Below, piece after piece: positions 33,204 through 42,020 of a stretch of 64,000 nucleotides of DNA. How positions within the stretch are numbered: position 1 is the stretch's first letter; each line of letters starts with the position of its first letter. The position numbers were made by a program, and so were the translations under genes. The notes beneath the pieces were generated by a model. That model was given only the letters and a program-made list of their open reading frames with translations, did not search any database and was not told the DNA's origin. The DNA lies in contig NC_072791.1 in the NCBI RefSeq assembly GCF_028583425.1, positions 31,503,368-31,567,367 on the forward strand. Direction: 5' to 3'. Origin of the DNA: Eublepharis macularius. Lineage: Eukaryota > Chordata > Lepidosauria > Squamata > Eublepharidae.

Positions 33204-33491
33204 CAATATTAGCAATGGTTGTTGTGGGTTTTCCGGGCTGTATTGCCGTGGTCTTGGCATTGTAGTTCCTGACGTTTCGCCAGCAGCTGTGGCTGGCATC
33301 TTCAGAGGTGTAGCACCAAAAGACAGAGATCTCTCAGTGTCAGGAACTGATGTTCCTGACACTGACGCTGCTGGCGAAACGTCAGGATTCAGGAACTACA
33401 ATGCCAAGACCACGGCAATACAGCCCGGAAAACCCACAACAACCATCGTTCTCCGGCCGTGAAAGCCTTCGACAATACAATATTAGCAATG
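33204..33491. mobile_element. Penelope-like terminal fragment with inverted arms and 14-bp target duplication
   Basis: CAATATTAGCAATG is duplicated at 33204-33217 and 33478-33491 and bounds the insert. Inside, a left arm of about 70 bp (ttgttgtgggttttccgggc ... gtttcgccagcagc) is mirrored by a right arm (gctgctggcgaaacgtcagg ... aaaacccacaacaa), leaving a hairpin. The centre also contains a smaller perfect palindrome around 33340-33365. The wording matches a very common reptile repeat that I attribute to Penelope-like elements, because it contains a small hammerhead-like core. That attribution is inference; the inverted structure and the duplication are direct observations. Confidence 0.6.
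33268..33308 (-). ncRNA. Hammerhead-ribozyme-like core
   Basis: On the minus strand the order is CCT, CTGAAGA, T, GCCAGC, a 7-base loop, GCTGGC, GAAAC, GTC, AGG. This reproduces the hammerhead core CUGANGA ... GAAA ... UH. It has a 3-bp stem I (CCU/AGG), a 6-bp stem II and a minimal 2-bp stem III (AC/GU) with no loop. There is one extra U after CUGAAGA. Small hammerheads with a tiny stem III, working as dimers, are known from Penelope-like retroelements. Activity of this copy is not shown. Confidence 0.5.
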
Positions 33492-34336
33492 TTTGTCATG
33501 TATGTTTTGTGAGCCTGTATCACTCCAATGTGGAATGCATCTCTCTTTTTAGCATCTCTCTTTTTGGTTATGTATTGCAGTGTGTTTTCTGGTTTATGTT
33601 TTTGTAACCATGCCTCTGTTTATTTGGTAGTAATAAAACCTCATACCTCATTATCATGCATAAGTGTTTCTCATTTCCTAATATTGATAAAGCCTTGCCT
33701 GGATAGCTGTCATGTATGCAAGCATCCATGCCATTGTTGTGTTCTGCATCTTATAGTGAGAGCATCCATGGCATTGTTGTGTTATGTAGCTTGTACTAAG
33801 AGTGATATAAGCGTCAGTGCCATCATTGTTTTGCATCTTATACTACCTCTTATTCTTATACTGATATGATGCTAAAGTTAAATGCTGTACTTTATGCATT
33901 TTCTATAAGTCACATGAGGGTGTCTAGACTGCTAATACTAATTTCCAAAGGAGTTAGTGGCCCCTTTTTTATCTCTAAGAAATATGCGCTTTCACTCCTG
34001 AGTGTCCTTGGGACGGAGCTGCAACTGTGTGCTGAAATGTATCTTTTTCACAGGAGGGAATGATTCCACTCTGTACTTTGTCTAGACTAAACTACTTTGT
34101 TCCCATGTAGCTTTTGGAGTTTTCGCACCTGAATGCAAATGGGCCAGGGGGCAGGAGAACGTCCCATATAATCAGTAGTCCTTTTGTTTGAATAATCTGT
34201 TCTGCCAGCTTCTACCTATGAATGCACACCTGAACTAAATAGATCTCTAAATAAAGTTTCTTCAACCAGTGCACCTGCCTGCTTGCTGTGAGGGGCTTGG
34301 GGATCTAACTGCCAGGGACTGCCACCCTAGGACTGA
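33492..34336. other. BTBD7 intron 1, unannotated
   Basis: No recognised repeat. Frames at 33528-33869 and 33866-34063 do not resemble known proteins. Confidence 0.4.
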
Positions 34337-34444
34337 CAATAGCCCAGGTGAGCCTGATCTCATCAGATCTCAGAAGTTAAGCAGGGTTGGCCTTGGTTAG
34401 TAATTGGATGCGAGACCTCCAGAGAAGACCAGGGTTACACAGCC
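34337..34444 (+). repeat. 5S rRNA-derived fragment (sense)
   Basis: 'gcctgatctcatcagatctc', 'agaagttaagcagggttgg' and 'taattggatgcgagacctcc' follow the order of the 5S rRNA internal control region. It is opposite in orientation to the copy at 29155-29360 and abuts a LINE fragment. Confidence 0.75.
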
Positions 34445-35258
34445 CATCTAGCCACCTGAATCCAGGCCATGATAACATCAAGAGCTGACTACTATAATGC
34501 ACTCTGCATAGGTCTCCCCTCAAAGTCAAGCGGGAGACTCCAGCTGGAGCAGAACACCTCAGCTCGATTATTATCTGGAGCTATGCAGAGCATGCATATT
34601 GCTTGCATTCTACAATCACTCCATTGGCTACCTGTCAGTTACTGGGCTTAATTCAAGGTATCTGCTATCACATCCAGAGCCCTTCATGGCCTTGGCCCCT
34701 CTTATCTATGGACTCCTCTCCCTATGTTCCACCATGGCAGCTTCATTCATCTGAACTGCATGTGCCCCCCCCACAAATGGGCAAAATCAACAGCTGCTCA
34801 TACAGATGCATTATTTGTGGTGGCCCCCACCTTATGGAACAGTTTGTCTATAGAGGTCAGGAAAGCTTCCATTCTCTTGGCTTTCCTCAGACTATGCAAA
34901 ACTGAATTATTCAGGAAGTCTTTCTTACACAGGTTCAGTTTGGTAACCTGGGCTGTGCTGTAAGGAAATGGTTCAGAGAGGTGTGTTGGTACAGAGATAG
35001 GAACTGTAGATTATACTACCATGTACTGTCTGTTGCTGTAAGTATACTCCTACTGGATAGTTCCGTGCTGTTTAATGTGTCATACCAATCTGCTTATGTT
35101 TTGTTTCAGCATATTTTTAGCTCTTTATTGGATTTCTGCTATCCTTTTCCTATTGTATTGTTTGTTGAATATCCCAGCCAGTGTTCGTATTGACTTATAC
35201 TGTGTAAATCCACCTTGAGTCTTGGTGAGAAAGGTGGGACTATAAATGACATAAATAT
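34445..35258 (+). mobile_element. LINE (L2/CR1-like) 3' end with degenerate RT C-terminus, copy 2
   Basis: The frame from about 34466 reads ITSRADYYNALCIGLPSKS, then LQLEQNTSARLLSG and LQSLHWLPVSYW. These are the characteristic motifs at the C-terminal end of L2/CR1-type reverse transcriptases. Frameshifts follow, then a 3' untranslated region shared with 7735-8048 and ending in 'gtgggactataaatgac'. The copy is 5' truncated and inactive. Confidence 0.8.
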
Positions 35259-36499
35259 AAGTATATAGGAAAAGACCCTGAATATATGAGTAAACCCTTG
35301 TGGTGCTGATCTGTACTTTGGATGCTTCTGGAGCCAGAGGATAGACATGTGTAGCCATTTGGGTAACACTCCCCATCTTTGTTTTATTTAAATCCAGCCT
35401 GCTGAAGAGTTTTGAAGAAAAAACCTTGTACACTGTGTTGTGTTACTTTGGCCTTAATAAAAGGCACTGTGTGGCTTTTGTTTCTCAAATTAATACACAG
35501 ACCTCTTGAAGTCTAGAAATATCTGAAGATAAGCAATTGGGCTTAAAGATTGAACTCCTTGTGAGGAGGGTGTTGCAGGAGATTGGTAAGAAAAAGGCAA
35601 ACATCTATTTACAGACGTTAGGCTCCAGCCTGATGCATTGGTAAACTATAAGAGCTAATACTGGACCTGCCTGAAATATGACTTGAAACCTGTTTTTAAT
35701 CTCTTGTTGGTGGTTCCGGCTGTTTGTGAGCTGACTTGGTAAGTGCACAGAGCAATAATGGTTGTTGGCTGACGGCAGCTCCATGATCTTGGAAACTAGA
35801 AAATTACTTATGAAATAACAGAAGATGCTACTGACCCATTTATGTGATTCCTCATTTGCACGTTGCTTGCATGTGTAGGTGTAGATACCAGTGATGGCCA
35901 GGGTGACTCATTTGATGAAGAGAGGTAATTTGTGGCCTGAACCTTGGCCATACATTTTCTAATACTTAGCAGTGATAGATTTGTGGGCTGTAAATACGAT
36001 CTCCTGTCTTAAATATTAATGGAAGAATGACTGAATGATTGAAAGAAATGAAAGGCCAGTTAATGGAGTTCAGTGCAGGAAAGTCACCAAGCTATAAGCG
36101 ATACAGATTTCTATCAGAAAGCTGTGATGGATGTCCTCAGTTTTATGCCAACTGATGTTACTCAAATAACAAAAGAACTGTTAATTCCCTGGATGCCTGG
36201 TAAAATGCAGTCTTGAATGTCAACACACTGTATTTATAGATTCAGTAAAAGGATGGTAATATATAAGACCAGTCAATGTTTGCACTTCACTCAGAGTACA
36301 CTTCAGAGTACACAATTCTTCCACATATGCTGAGTTTGAGGGATTTTGCTTAAGTAAAGGGAGAAGTTTCTGTGGGGTACCACGGAAATCAACTTGTCTC
36401 CCCTTATCTTTATCTAAAATTCTTACAACAGAAGGAGGACACTTTATTCTAGCCCACCCCCGTTACATAAAGGACATTAGAGCAATTAAGGATGTATGG
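35259..36499. other. BTBD7 intron 1, unannotated
   Basis: AT-rich sequence up to the left edge of the DIRS element. No gene or repeat is recognised. Confidence 0.45.
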
Positions 36500-36536
36500 T
36501 TCATCTACGGTCTTCCTGTGCAGTCCCACATGGGAC

Positions 36537-36621
36537 TGCGCACGCGCAGGCCTGCCGATACCGGAGATTTTTATAGCTCAAAGCCACTAGGGGGCGCTCC
36601 CGCCTCTCAGCGCGCATGCGC
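36537..36621 (+). promoter_or_regulatory. Two NRF1-like palindromes in the left ITR
   Basis: TGCGCACGCGCA at 36537-36548 and GCGCATGCGC at 36612-36621 match the NRF1 consensus (YGCGCAnGCGCR). They lie about 110-190 bp upstream of the gag start codon, where a promoter is needed. The match is direct; binding is inferred. Confidence 0.6.
36584..36597 (+). promoter_or_regulatory. CTCF core motif, forward, left ITR
   Basis: CCACTAGGGGGCGC is a full match to the CTCF core consensus (CCASYAGRKGGCRS). The motif lies on the + strand, and its partner in the right ITR is on the minus strand. Confidence 0.65.
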
Positions 36622-36728
36622 GGCCGCTTTCCTGCCGAAACGGCTCCTAAGAGGTGGAGCGCCCCACACATACCCTCAGTTTCTTTTTCGCCGCCGATCG
36701 TTGCGGTTTATAGCTTTCTTCGTTCGCG

Positions 36729-38861
36729 ATGTCTGAGACGGCCTTGTTCAAGCGTTGTGAGACCTGCAATCGCAAGATGACAAGGTCGGATGGTCACTCC
36801 GTGTGTTTATACTGCCTTGGGGAAACGCACAACACTCAAGCGTGCAAACATTGCCGCACGTTTACCTCTAAGGCTAGGGCGGAGCGGGCGGATCGTTTGC
36901 ATGCCTCCCTCTGGCAGCGCGCGATGTCTGTCGAAGATCCCCCGCCGAAATCTTCATCTGCTCCGTCTGCACCGTCGCGTCCCCCTTCAGAGGCTCCGGG
37001 TTCCAAGACTCCTCGCTCTCAACCGTCTCCCAGCCGGTCAGAGTCGAGATCCGGGAGGGTTGCCCCGGTTCAGAGTTCGTCGGAACCGATCGTTTCGGTT
37101 CCGAGACCTTCTGGAAGTCGACCTCCTTCGACCTCTTCGGCTGCTCGGGCTTCCCCCGTTCATGGAGTCCGTAGAAGTTCGACCCCTTCGGTTCCGAGGT
37201 CAACCCCTCCGGCTCCCTCGGCCCCTTCGGATCCGACTACTTCGGACCCGATTGTAAGATCGAAGGCGGGCTCCGGTCCTGAGAAGAAAAAGAAAAAGCA
37301 TAAGCGCTCCGACAAACACGATAAGGCAGTTTTGGAGAGCTTAATTACTGCTACCCCGTCGGTTCCGATCGACCCCACTATTGCTCAGGTGGAGAAGGGT
37401 GCTGCAGCGGCTGATCGTCCGTTGTCTAAGCCTCCTCCAGACCGGGAGACTCAGGAGGATGATGTCATACTTCTTGAGAAGTCCTCTACACCATCGGGTC
37501 GGCCTCGATCGACCTCTTATGAATCGGGCTCGGTTCATTTGGCTAGGAGTCGGAGTCGTTCTACCCGTCGCTCTGACCATCGGGGCTCACCTCGGTCCTA
37601 TCGGAGCCGATCTAGGGAGAGTCGATGTCGGGACGATCCAGTTCCTCGCTACTTTAGTAGAGAGAGCTCGTACTGTTCTGACCGGCTTTACAGAGGTGCT
37701 TCCTTGTCTCCCTCGTTTCGTGCCGTTTCCGATACTGGTTATGATCCGTCTCGTCACCAGTCGGAGGTGATGTCTCCTCTGATCCGTGCCCGTTATAGTG
37801 ATTCTCCTTTGTCAGAGTCACCTGAAAGAGAGATTTGTCCATCTGATGAAGCTTCGCCTACCGATGACTTTCGGGCCTATAATGAACTGCTCCAGAGAAT
37901 GGCTAAAGCCTTGGACCTTGAAGTGACTTCCACTGAGTCTAAGTTCACTGACAAGATATTACAACATATCTATTCTGGATCGACACCTTCGATTGCCTTT
38001 CCCCTGATAGAAGGTTTTGCTGACGTTTGGAAGAAGCTGCAGTCTCGTCCTGCGTCTGCTACGGCCACCAATCGTAAGGTTGAGAGCCTTTATAGGACCA
38101 AGGACGATGCTCATCCATTCCTGGCGGTCCATCCTCCTCCGTCTTCTCTTGTAACGGAGGAGATGCAAGCTCGGCCTCGCCAAGGTTCTATGTCAGCTCC
38201 GTCCGATAAGGACAGCAGAAAGATTGATGCCATTGGCAGGAAGTTGTACACTTCGGCGACATTTGGCATCAAGGTGGCAAATTATACTGCGATGATGGCG
38301 GCATACCAACTCTTCTTATGGAAGAAGGTGGCATCTTTTCTTCCAAAGGTTTCCGAAGACCAACGCACCTTACTTCGGGTTATACAAGAGGAAGCGGTCC
38401 GGTTATCCCGCCACCAGATTAATACTGGTAGGAGTATGGCGGATACTTCAGCCAGGTCGCTTCTGTCGTCCGTTGTTTTGCGCAGATATGCCTGGCTTCG
38501 CACGATTGCTCTTCCTGTGGAGACGAGGAACAGGGTTGAGGACTTACCTTTCGAGGGCACCACCCTGTTTTCGGAAAAGACTGACGAATTCCTCTCTAAG
38601 AAGAGGACCGACCGTCTGACGGCCCGCTCGTATGGAGTTCTGCACCAAACTTCGCAGCAGTCTTCTCGTCCCTACTATCGTTCCTTTCAGCGTGGCAGGC
38701 AGCACCGCTACCAGCCCTATCAAGGGTATGCTTACCAGCCTCGCAGGAGCTACCAGAGCCCGCAGACCGCCTTCCCTAGACGGAGGCAGGGCCAACGTCC
38801 CAAGCCTGACTCCCAGCAGCATCAGGCCAAGGACCAGGACCAATTGCATAAACAATTCTGA
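36729..38861 (+). CDS. DIRS gag-like protein (ORF1), 710 aa
   Basis: Probably the structural, RNA-binding protein of the element. The N-terminus has a zinc-ribbon-like set: C10/C13, H23, C26/C29, H34, C39/C42. Residues 70-260 are Ser/Pro-rich. Residues about 272-304 form an Arg-Ser-rich segment resembling SR splicing proteins. Residues about 380-625 are a globular region (for example YNELLQRMAKAL, RRYAWLRTIALPV, VEDLPFEGTTLF) typical of vertebrate DIRS ORF1. The C-terminus is Gln/Arg/Tyr-rich. The ATG at 36729 is the first in frame after the terminal repeat. The frame ends in a TGA that is followed in frame by the pol ORF without another stop. Confidence 0.88.
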   Translation: MSETALFKRCETCNRKMTRSDGHSVCLYCLGETHNTQACKHCRTFTSKARAERADRLHASLWQRAMSVEDPPPKSSSAPSAPSRPPSEAPGSKTPRSQPSPSRSESRSGRVAPVQSSSEPIVSVPRPSGSRPPSTSSAARASPVHGVRRSSTPSVPRSTPPAPSAPSDPTTSDPIVRSKAGSGPEKKKKKHKRSDKHDKAVLESLITATPSVPIDPTIAQVEKGAAAADRPLSKPPPDRETQEDDVILLEKSSTPSGRPRSTSYESGSVHLARSRSRSTRRSDHRGSPRSYRSRSRESRCRDDPVPRYFSRESSYCSDRLYRGASLSPSFRAVSDTGYDPSRHQSEVMSPLIRARYSDSPLSESPEREICPSDEASPTDDFRAYNELLQRMAKALDLEVTSTESKFTDKILQHIYSGSTPSIAFPLIEGFADVWKKLQSRPASATATNRKVESLYRTKDDAHPFLAVHPPPSSLVTEEMQARPRQGSMSAPSDKDSRKIDAIGRKLYTSATFGIKVANYTAMMAAYQLFLWKKVASFLPKVSEDQRTLLRVIQEEAVRLSRHQINTGRSMADTSARSLLSSVVLRRYAWLRTIALPVETRNRVEDLPFEGTTLFSEKTDEFLSKKRTDRLTARSYGVLHQTSQQSSRPYYRSFQRGRQHRYQPYQGYAYQPRRSYQSPQTAFPRRRQGQRPKPDSQQHQAKDQDQLHKQF

Positions 38862-38897
38862 CTATCACAGGGACCTGACCCCACGTTTGGGGACAGG
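38859..38897 (+). promoter_or_regulatory. Candidate stop-codon readthrough signal between gag and pol
   Basis: The stop is TGA followed by CTA, the best-known leaky context in vertebrates. After a 12-nt spacer comes a hairpin. CCTG (38874-38877) pairs with CAGG (38894-38897) and CCCCA (38879-38883) pairs with TGGGG (38888-38892), with one A-A mismatch and a CGTT loop. The frame continues open through 38862-41030. The layout parallels viral UGA-CUA or UAG-plus-structure readthrough sites. Function is inferred. Confidence 0.6.
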
Positions 38898-41033
38898 CTG
38901 AGTGCTTTCTTGAATGCATGGTCTTCAATTTGTTCTGACGTTTGGGTTCTGTCTATTATCCAGTTTGGTTATAAAGTTGAATTTATTGGTTTACCATGTT
39001 TACGTCTCCCTGTGTTTTCTTCTGACTCTCCTTGTTCTGAGATTTGGGGGGAGCTTACAGCCCTCCTGCAGAAGGGGGCTATAGAGGAGGTTCCTGTTGC
39101 CTCTGCTGGTTTGGGATTCTATTCCAGCCTGTTCCTGGTAGAAAAGAAGGATGGGGGGCTACGGCCTATCCTGGATCTCAGGGGCTTGAACGAATTTATA
39201 CGAGTCCGTAAATTTAAGATGGTTACTTTACAACTGGTGTTGACCTTATTGCCCCCGCAATCTTGGTTTGCGGTCCTGGATTTGAAGGACGCATACTTTC
39301 ATATTTCTATTTTCCCTGAACACAGAAAATTTTTACGTTTTGTCTATGGCCACCGGGTCTTTCAGTACAATGTCTTACCCTTTGGACTGGCCACTGCTCC
39401 TAGAGTGTTTACTAAATGCATGGCAGTGGTGGTGGCCCATTTACGCCTCCAGGGCTGCCAAATTTTTCCGTATCTAGATGATTGGCTATTGGTTGGTGGC
39501 TCTGCTCAGGCCGTGTCTGACCAAGTGTCTCTCACGTTGGACTTATGTCTGCGTTTGGGGCTTTTTGTTAATCAGAAGAAATCAAAATTGACCCCTGTGC
39601 GCTCCATTCAATTTATAGGTGTGGTCTTGGATGGTGTTAAAAACGCAGGTTTTTTGCCTGTGGATCGTGCGTCTAAGATCAAGAGGCTTATTTTGACCCT
39701 TAAGAGGTGTCGTTTTCAATCTGTTCGTTTTATTCAGACGTTGTTAGGTTGTATGGCCTCCACAACGGCGGTGGTTCCATTGACCAGATTATTTATGCGG
39801 CCTCTTCAATTATGGTTCAATTCGGTGTTTTCACCAGGCCGTGATTCTCAGAACATGAGACTATCCGTTCCCAGGGGGGTGGTGTCCTCTCTGGAATGGT
39901 GGTTGGCTGATACTAATCTCTTTAAAGGGGTGGAGTTTGGTTTTCATCGAACCTATGTGTCGGTTACTTCGGATGCTTCCTTGTTCGGTTGGGGGGCACA
40001 CTGTGCAGGATCTTATGCCCATGGGTTATGGTCTGAGTCTGAGTGTAAGGAACATATTAATGTTCTTGAATTGAGGGCAGTTTTATATGCACTGATCTCC
40101 TTTTCAGATGTCGTGTGGAACAGGTCCGTCCAAGTCCTGACAGACAACACGACGGCGATGTTTTATATCAACAAGCAAGGTGGCATGGCGTCTGTAGCCC
40201 TCTGCACAGAGGCGATGAGGCTCTGGAAGTGGGCCATAGATCATGCAGTGTGGCTGCACGCAGTTCACATCCCGGGGGTGGAGAACACCATGGCGGACCA
40301 CCTAAGCAGACTCCACAGAGAGAACCACGAATGGTCCCTCCGAGACGAGTATCTCGCCCCTGTCTTTTCGGAGTGGGGGACTCCAGAACTGGACCTGTTT
40401 GCGACAGTAGAAAATCGCAAGTCTCTAGCTTACTGTTCCAGAGGAGGAGTAGGCCCAGGATCAAGTGGGGACGCGTTTCAGTTAAATTGGTCGGGTCCCC
40501 TGTGTTATGCCTTTCCTCCGTTCCCACTGCTGGTATGGGTCCTCAGCAAGATCCGGAGGGACGGGGCGTCAGTCATCCTGGTGGCCCCTTATTGGCCGAG
40601 ACAGCACTGGTTCCACTCCCTCCTGAGTCTTCAGACTCAGTCAATCTGTCTCCCGATGGTTCCCGACCTCCTGTCATGCAGGGGGGGGGGTTCTTCACCA
40701 CGACATCGGGAGACTCAAACTGACTGCTTGGTTGATCAAACCGGAGGTGCCTTCTCCAAGGCTGTGACTAATGTGCTGTTGAATGCTAGGCGCTTGTCTA
40801 CCAGGCAGTCCTATGCCCTTAAGTGGGACAAATTCTCTGTGTGGTGTAGACGCAGGGAGTTGGACCCTTTTCAGTCATCCCTTTCTGAGGTTTTGGAATT
40901 TTTGTGGGAGGTTAAACAGAAGGGTTTGGCCAATTCTTCAGTTAAGGTTTATCTGGCAGCTATTTCTGCTTTTCACCCTCCAGTTGACAGGAAATCTGTT
41001 TTTTCCCACTATTCTGCTAAATTGTTTTTGTGA
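38862..41033 (+). CDS. DIRS pol: reverse transcriptase, RNase H, methyltransferase, start of recombinase
   Basis: No in-frame ATG occurs before 39219, which is already inside the RT domain, while the conserved start of DIRS RT (DRLSAFLNAW) begins just after the gag stop. I therefore give the frame from the stop codon. RT occupies about 38900-39700: LVEKKDGGLRPILDLRGLN, LDLKDAYFHI and the catalytic YLDD at 39471-39482. RNase H follows at about 39960-40310, with TSDAS (Asp at 39972), LELRA, TDNTT and ADHLSR. Next is the DIRS-type adenine-methyltransferase-like domain at about 40330-40640 (LDLFATVENR, YAFPPFPLL, VAPYWPRQHWF). The end, from about 40770, is the N-terminal part of the tyrosine recombinase (STRQSYALKWDKF). 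A TGA at 41031 cuts the recombinase. Confidence 0.92.
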   Translation, partial: LSQGPDPTFGDRLSAFLNAWSSICSDVWVLSIIQFGYKVEFIGLPCLRLPVFSSDSPCSEIWGELTALLQKGAIEEVPVASAGLGFYSSLFLVEKKDGGLRPILDLRGLNEFIRVRKFKMVTLQLVLTLLPPQSWFAVLDLKDAYFHISIFPEHRKFLRFVYGHRVFQYNVLPFGLATAPRVFTKCMAVVVAHLRLQGCQIFPYLDDWLLVGGSAQAVSDQVSLTLDLCLRLGLFVNQKKSKLTPVRSIQFIGVVLDGVKNAGFLPVDRASKIKRLILTLKRCRFQSVRFIQTLLGCMASTTAVVPLTRLFMRPLQLWFNSVFSPGRDSQNMRLSVPRGVVSSLEWWLADTNLFKGVEFGFHRTYVSVTSDASLFGWGAHCAGSYAHGLWSESECKEHINVLELRAVLYALISFSDVVWNRSVQVLTDNTTAMFYINKQGGMASVALCTEAMRLWKWAIDHAVWLHAVHIPGVENTMADHLSRLHRENHEWSLRDEYLAPVFSEWGTPELDLFATVENRKSLAYCSRGGVGPGSSGDAFQLNWSGPLCYAFPPFPLLVWVLSKIRRDGASVILVAPYWPRQHWFHSLLSLQTQSICLPMVPDLLSCRGGGSSPRHRETQTDCLVDQTGGAFSKAVTNVLLNARRLSTRQSYALKWDKFSVWCRRRELDPFQSSLSEVLEFLWEVKQKGLANSSVKVYLAAISAFHPPVDRKSVFSHYSAKLFL

Positions 41034-41762
41034 GGGTTAAATAATTTGTTTCCCCCAGTTCGGGCCCTGGTTCCACAGTGGTCGTTGCCCTTGGTCCTGA
41101 CTCGCTTAATGTCCAAACCGTTTGAACCCTTGGCTTCCTGTCCACTCCGCTTTTTGTCCATGAAGGTGGCCTTTCTTGTTGTGGCTACTTCGGCCAGGAG
41201 GGTGGGGGAGTTGGCTGCGTTATCTTGCGAGCCCCCTTATTTAAAATTTCATCCTGAGAAGGTCGTTCTTCGTACGAAGGTTGAGTTTTTACCTAAAGTG
41301 GTGTCACGTTTTCACTTGTCCCAGGAACTAATTCTGCCAGTTTTTTTCCCAGCCCCAGTTTCGGAGGCGGAAAAGGCCCTTCATTCCCTGGATGTCCGCA
41401 GGGCTATTCTATTCTATTTGGATAGGGTGAAGCCGTTTAGGCTTGATTCTAATTTATTTGTTTGTTTTGCGGGACAGCATAAGGGTAGACGGGCCTCGTC
41501 TCAGTCTATTTCTAGATGGGTGGTCCAGACTATACTGACGTGTTATACTGTTGCTAACTTACCTTGCCCTTTGGAAGTGCATGCCCATTCCACCAGGTCC
41601 CAGGCGGCGGCGGCTCTCCTCAGGGGTGTTCCACTCCACGACATCTGCAGAGCGGCGACGTGGGCCTCGGCGGATACTTTTGTGAAGCATTACGCGCTGG
41701 ATATCCTAGATAGGAGAGAAACAGCGGTGGGCACAGCAGTTCTGCACTCCATCTTTGAGTGA
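41034..41762 (+). CDS. DIRS tyrosine recombinase, catalytic part (after in-frame TGA)
   Basis: Same frame as the preceding ORF, with no stop between 41034 and 41762. Counting from 41046, the catalytic residues are all present: Arg52 (ARRVGEL), His181 and Arg184 (HSTR), Trp206, and Tyr216 (KHYALD; codon at 41691). In DIRS elements this enzyme is thought to insert the circular DNA copy without making target duplications. The TGA at 41031 separates the N-terminal arm-binding half from this catalytic half. There is no ATG at the start of the segment, so it needs readthrough of 41031 or the copy is inactive. Confidence 0.88.
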   Translation, partial: GLNNLFPPVRALVPQWSLPLVLTRLMSKPFEPLASCPLRFLSMKVAFLVVATSARRVGELAALSCEPPYLKFHPEKVVLRTKVEFLPKVVSRFHLSQELILPVFFPAPVSEAEKALHSLDVRRAILFYLDRVKPFRLDSNLFVCFAGQHKGRRASSQSISRWVVQTILTCYTVANLPCPLEVHAHSTRSQAAAALLRGVPLHDICRAATWASADTFVKHYALDILDRRETAVGTAVLHSIFE

Positions 41763-41806
41763 TGCTTTGGCGTCACCTCCGCCCAGGTATTTAGCTTTGT
41801 AATCTT

Positions 41807-41900
41807 CCCATGTGGGACTGCACAGGAAGACCGTAGATGAAAAACAGGTTTTACTTACCATAACTGTTGTTCATCTAGGTCTTCCGTGCAGGCACACATG
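41807..41900 (+). repeat. DIRS internal complementary region
   Basis: 41807-41842 is the exact reverse complement of the outermost left end (36500-36535). It joins directly to 41839-41900, the exact reverse complement of the outermost right end (42111-42170). This composite of both ends is the hallmark of DIRS elements, where it is thought to template joining of the two ends into a circular DNA intermediate. The junction at 41840-41844 fixes the element ends. Confidence 0.9.
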
Positions 41901-42020
41901 CCCTCCCTCCTTCCCCGCTGACTCTCTTGGTACTTACCTTGCAGGGGGCGGCGAAAGAGGAACTGAGGGTATGTGTGGGGCGCTCCGCCTCTTAGGAGCC
42001 GTTTCGGCGGGAAAGCGGCC

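Larger units (their letters stand above)
36500..36695 (+). repeat. DIRS left inverted terminal repeat
   Basis: Pairs with 41946-42117 on the opposite strand at roughly 97 percent identity by eye; the two copies differ mostly by C/T changes. It contains NRF1-like palindromes (36537-36548, 36612-36621), a consensus CTCF core (36584-36597) and an outward-facing TATAAAA on the minus strand near 36568. The first 36 bases are repeated as a complement in the internal region at 41807-41842. Confidence 0.9.

Noticed and set aside
36790..37257. 155-codon frame inside the DIRS gag region
   Set aside because: It is a shadow of ORF1 in another frame; only ORF1 has the cysteine motif and the DIRS core.
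40115..40723. 202-codon alternative frame within DIRS pol
   Set aside because: It overlaps the RNase H and methyltransferase domains in the wrong frame and has no recognisable motif.
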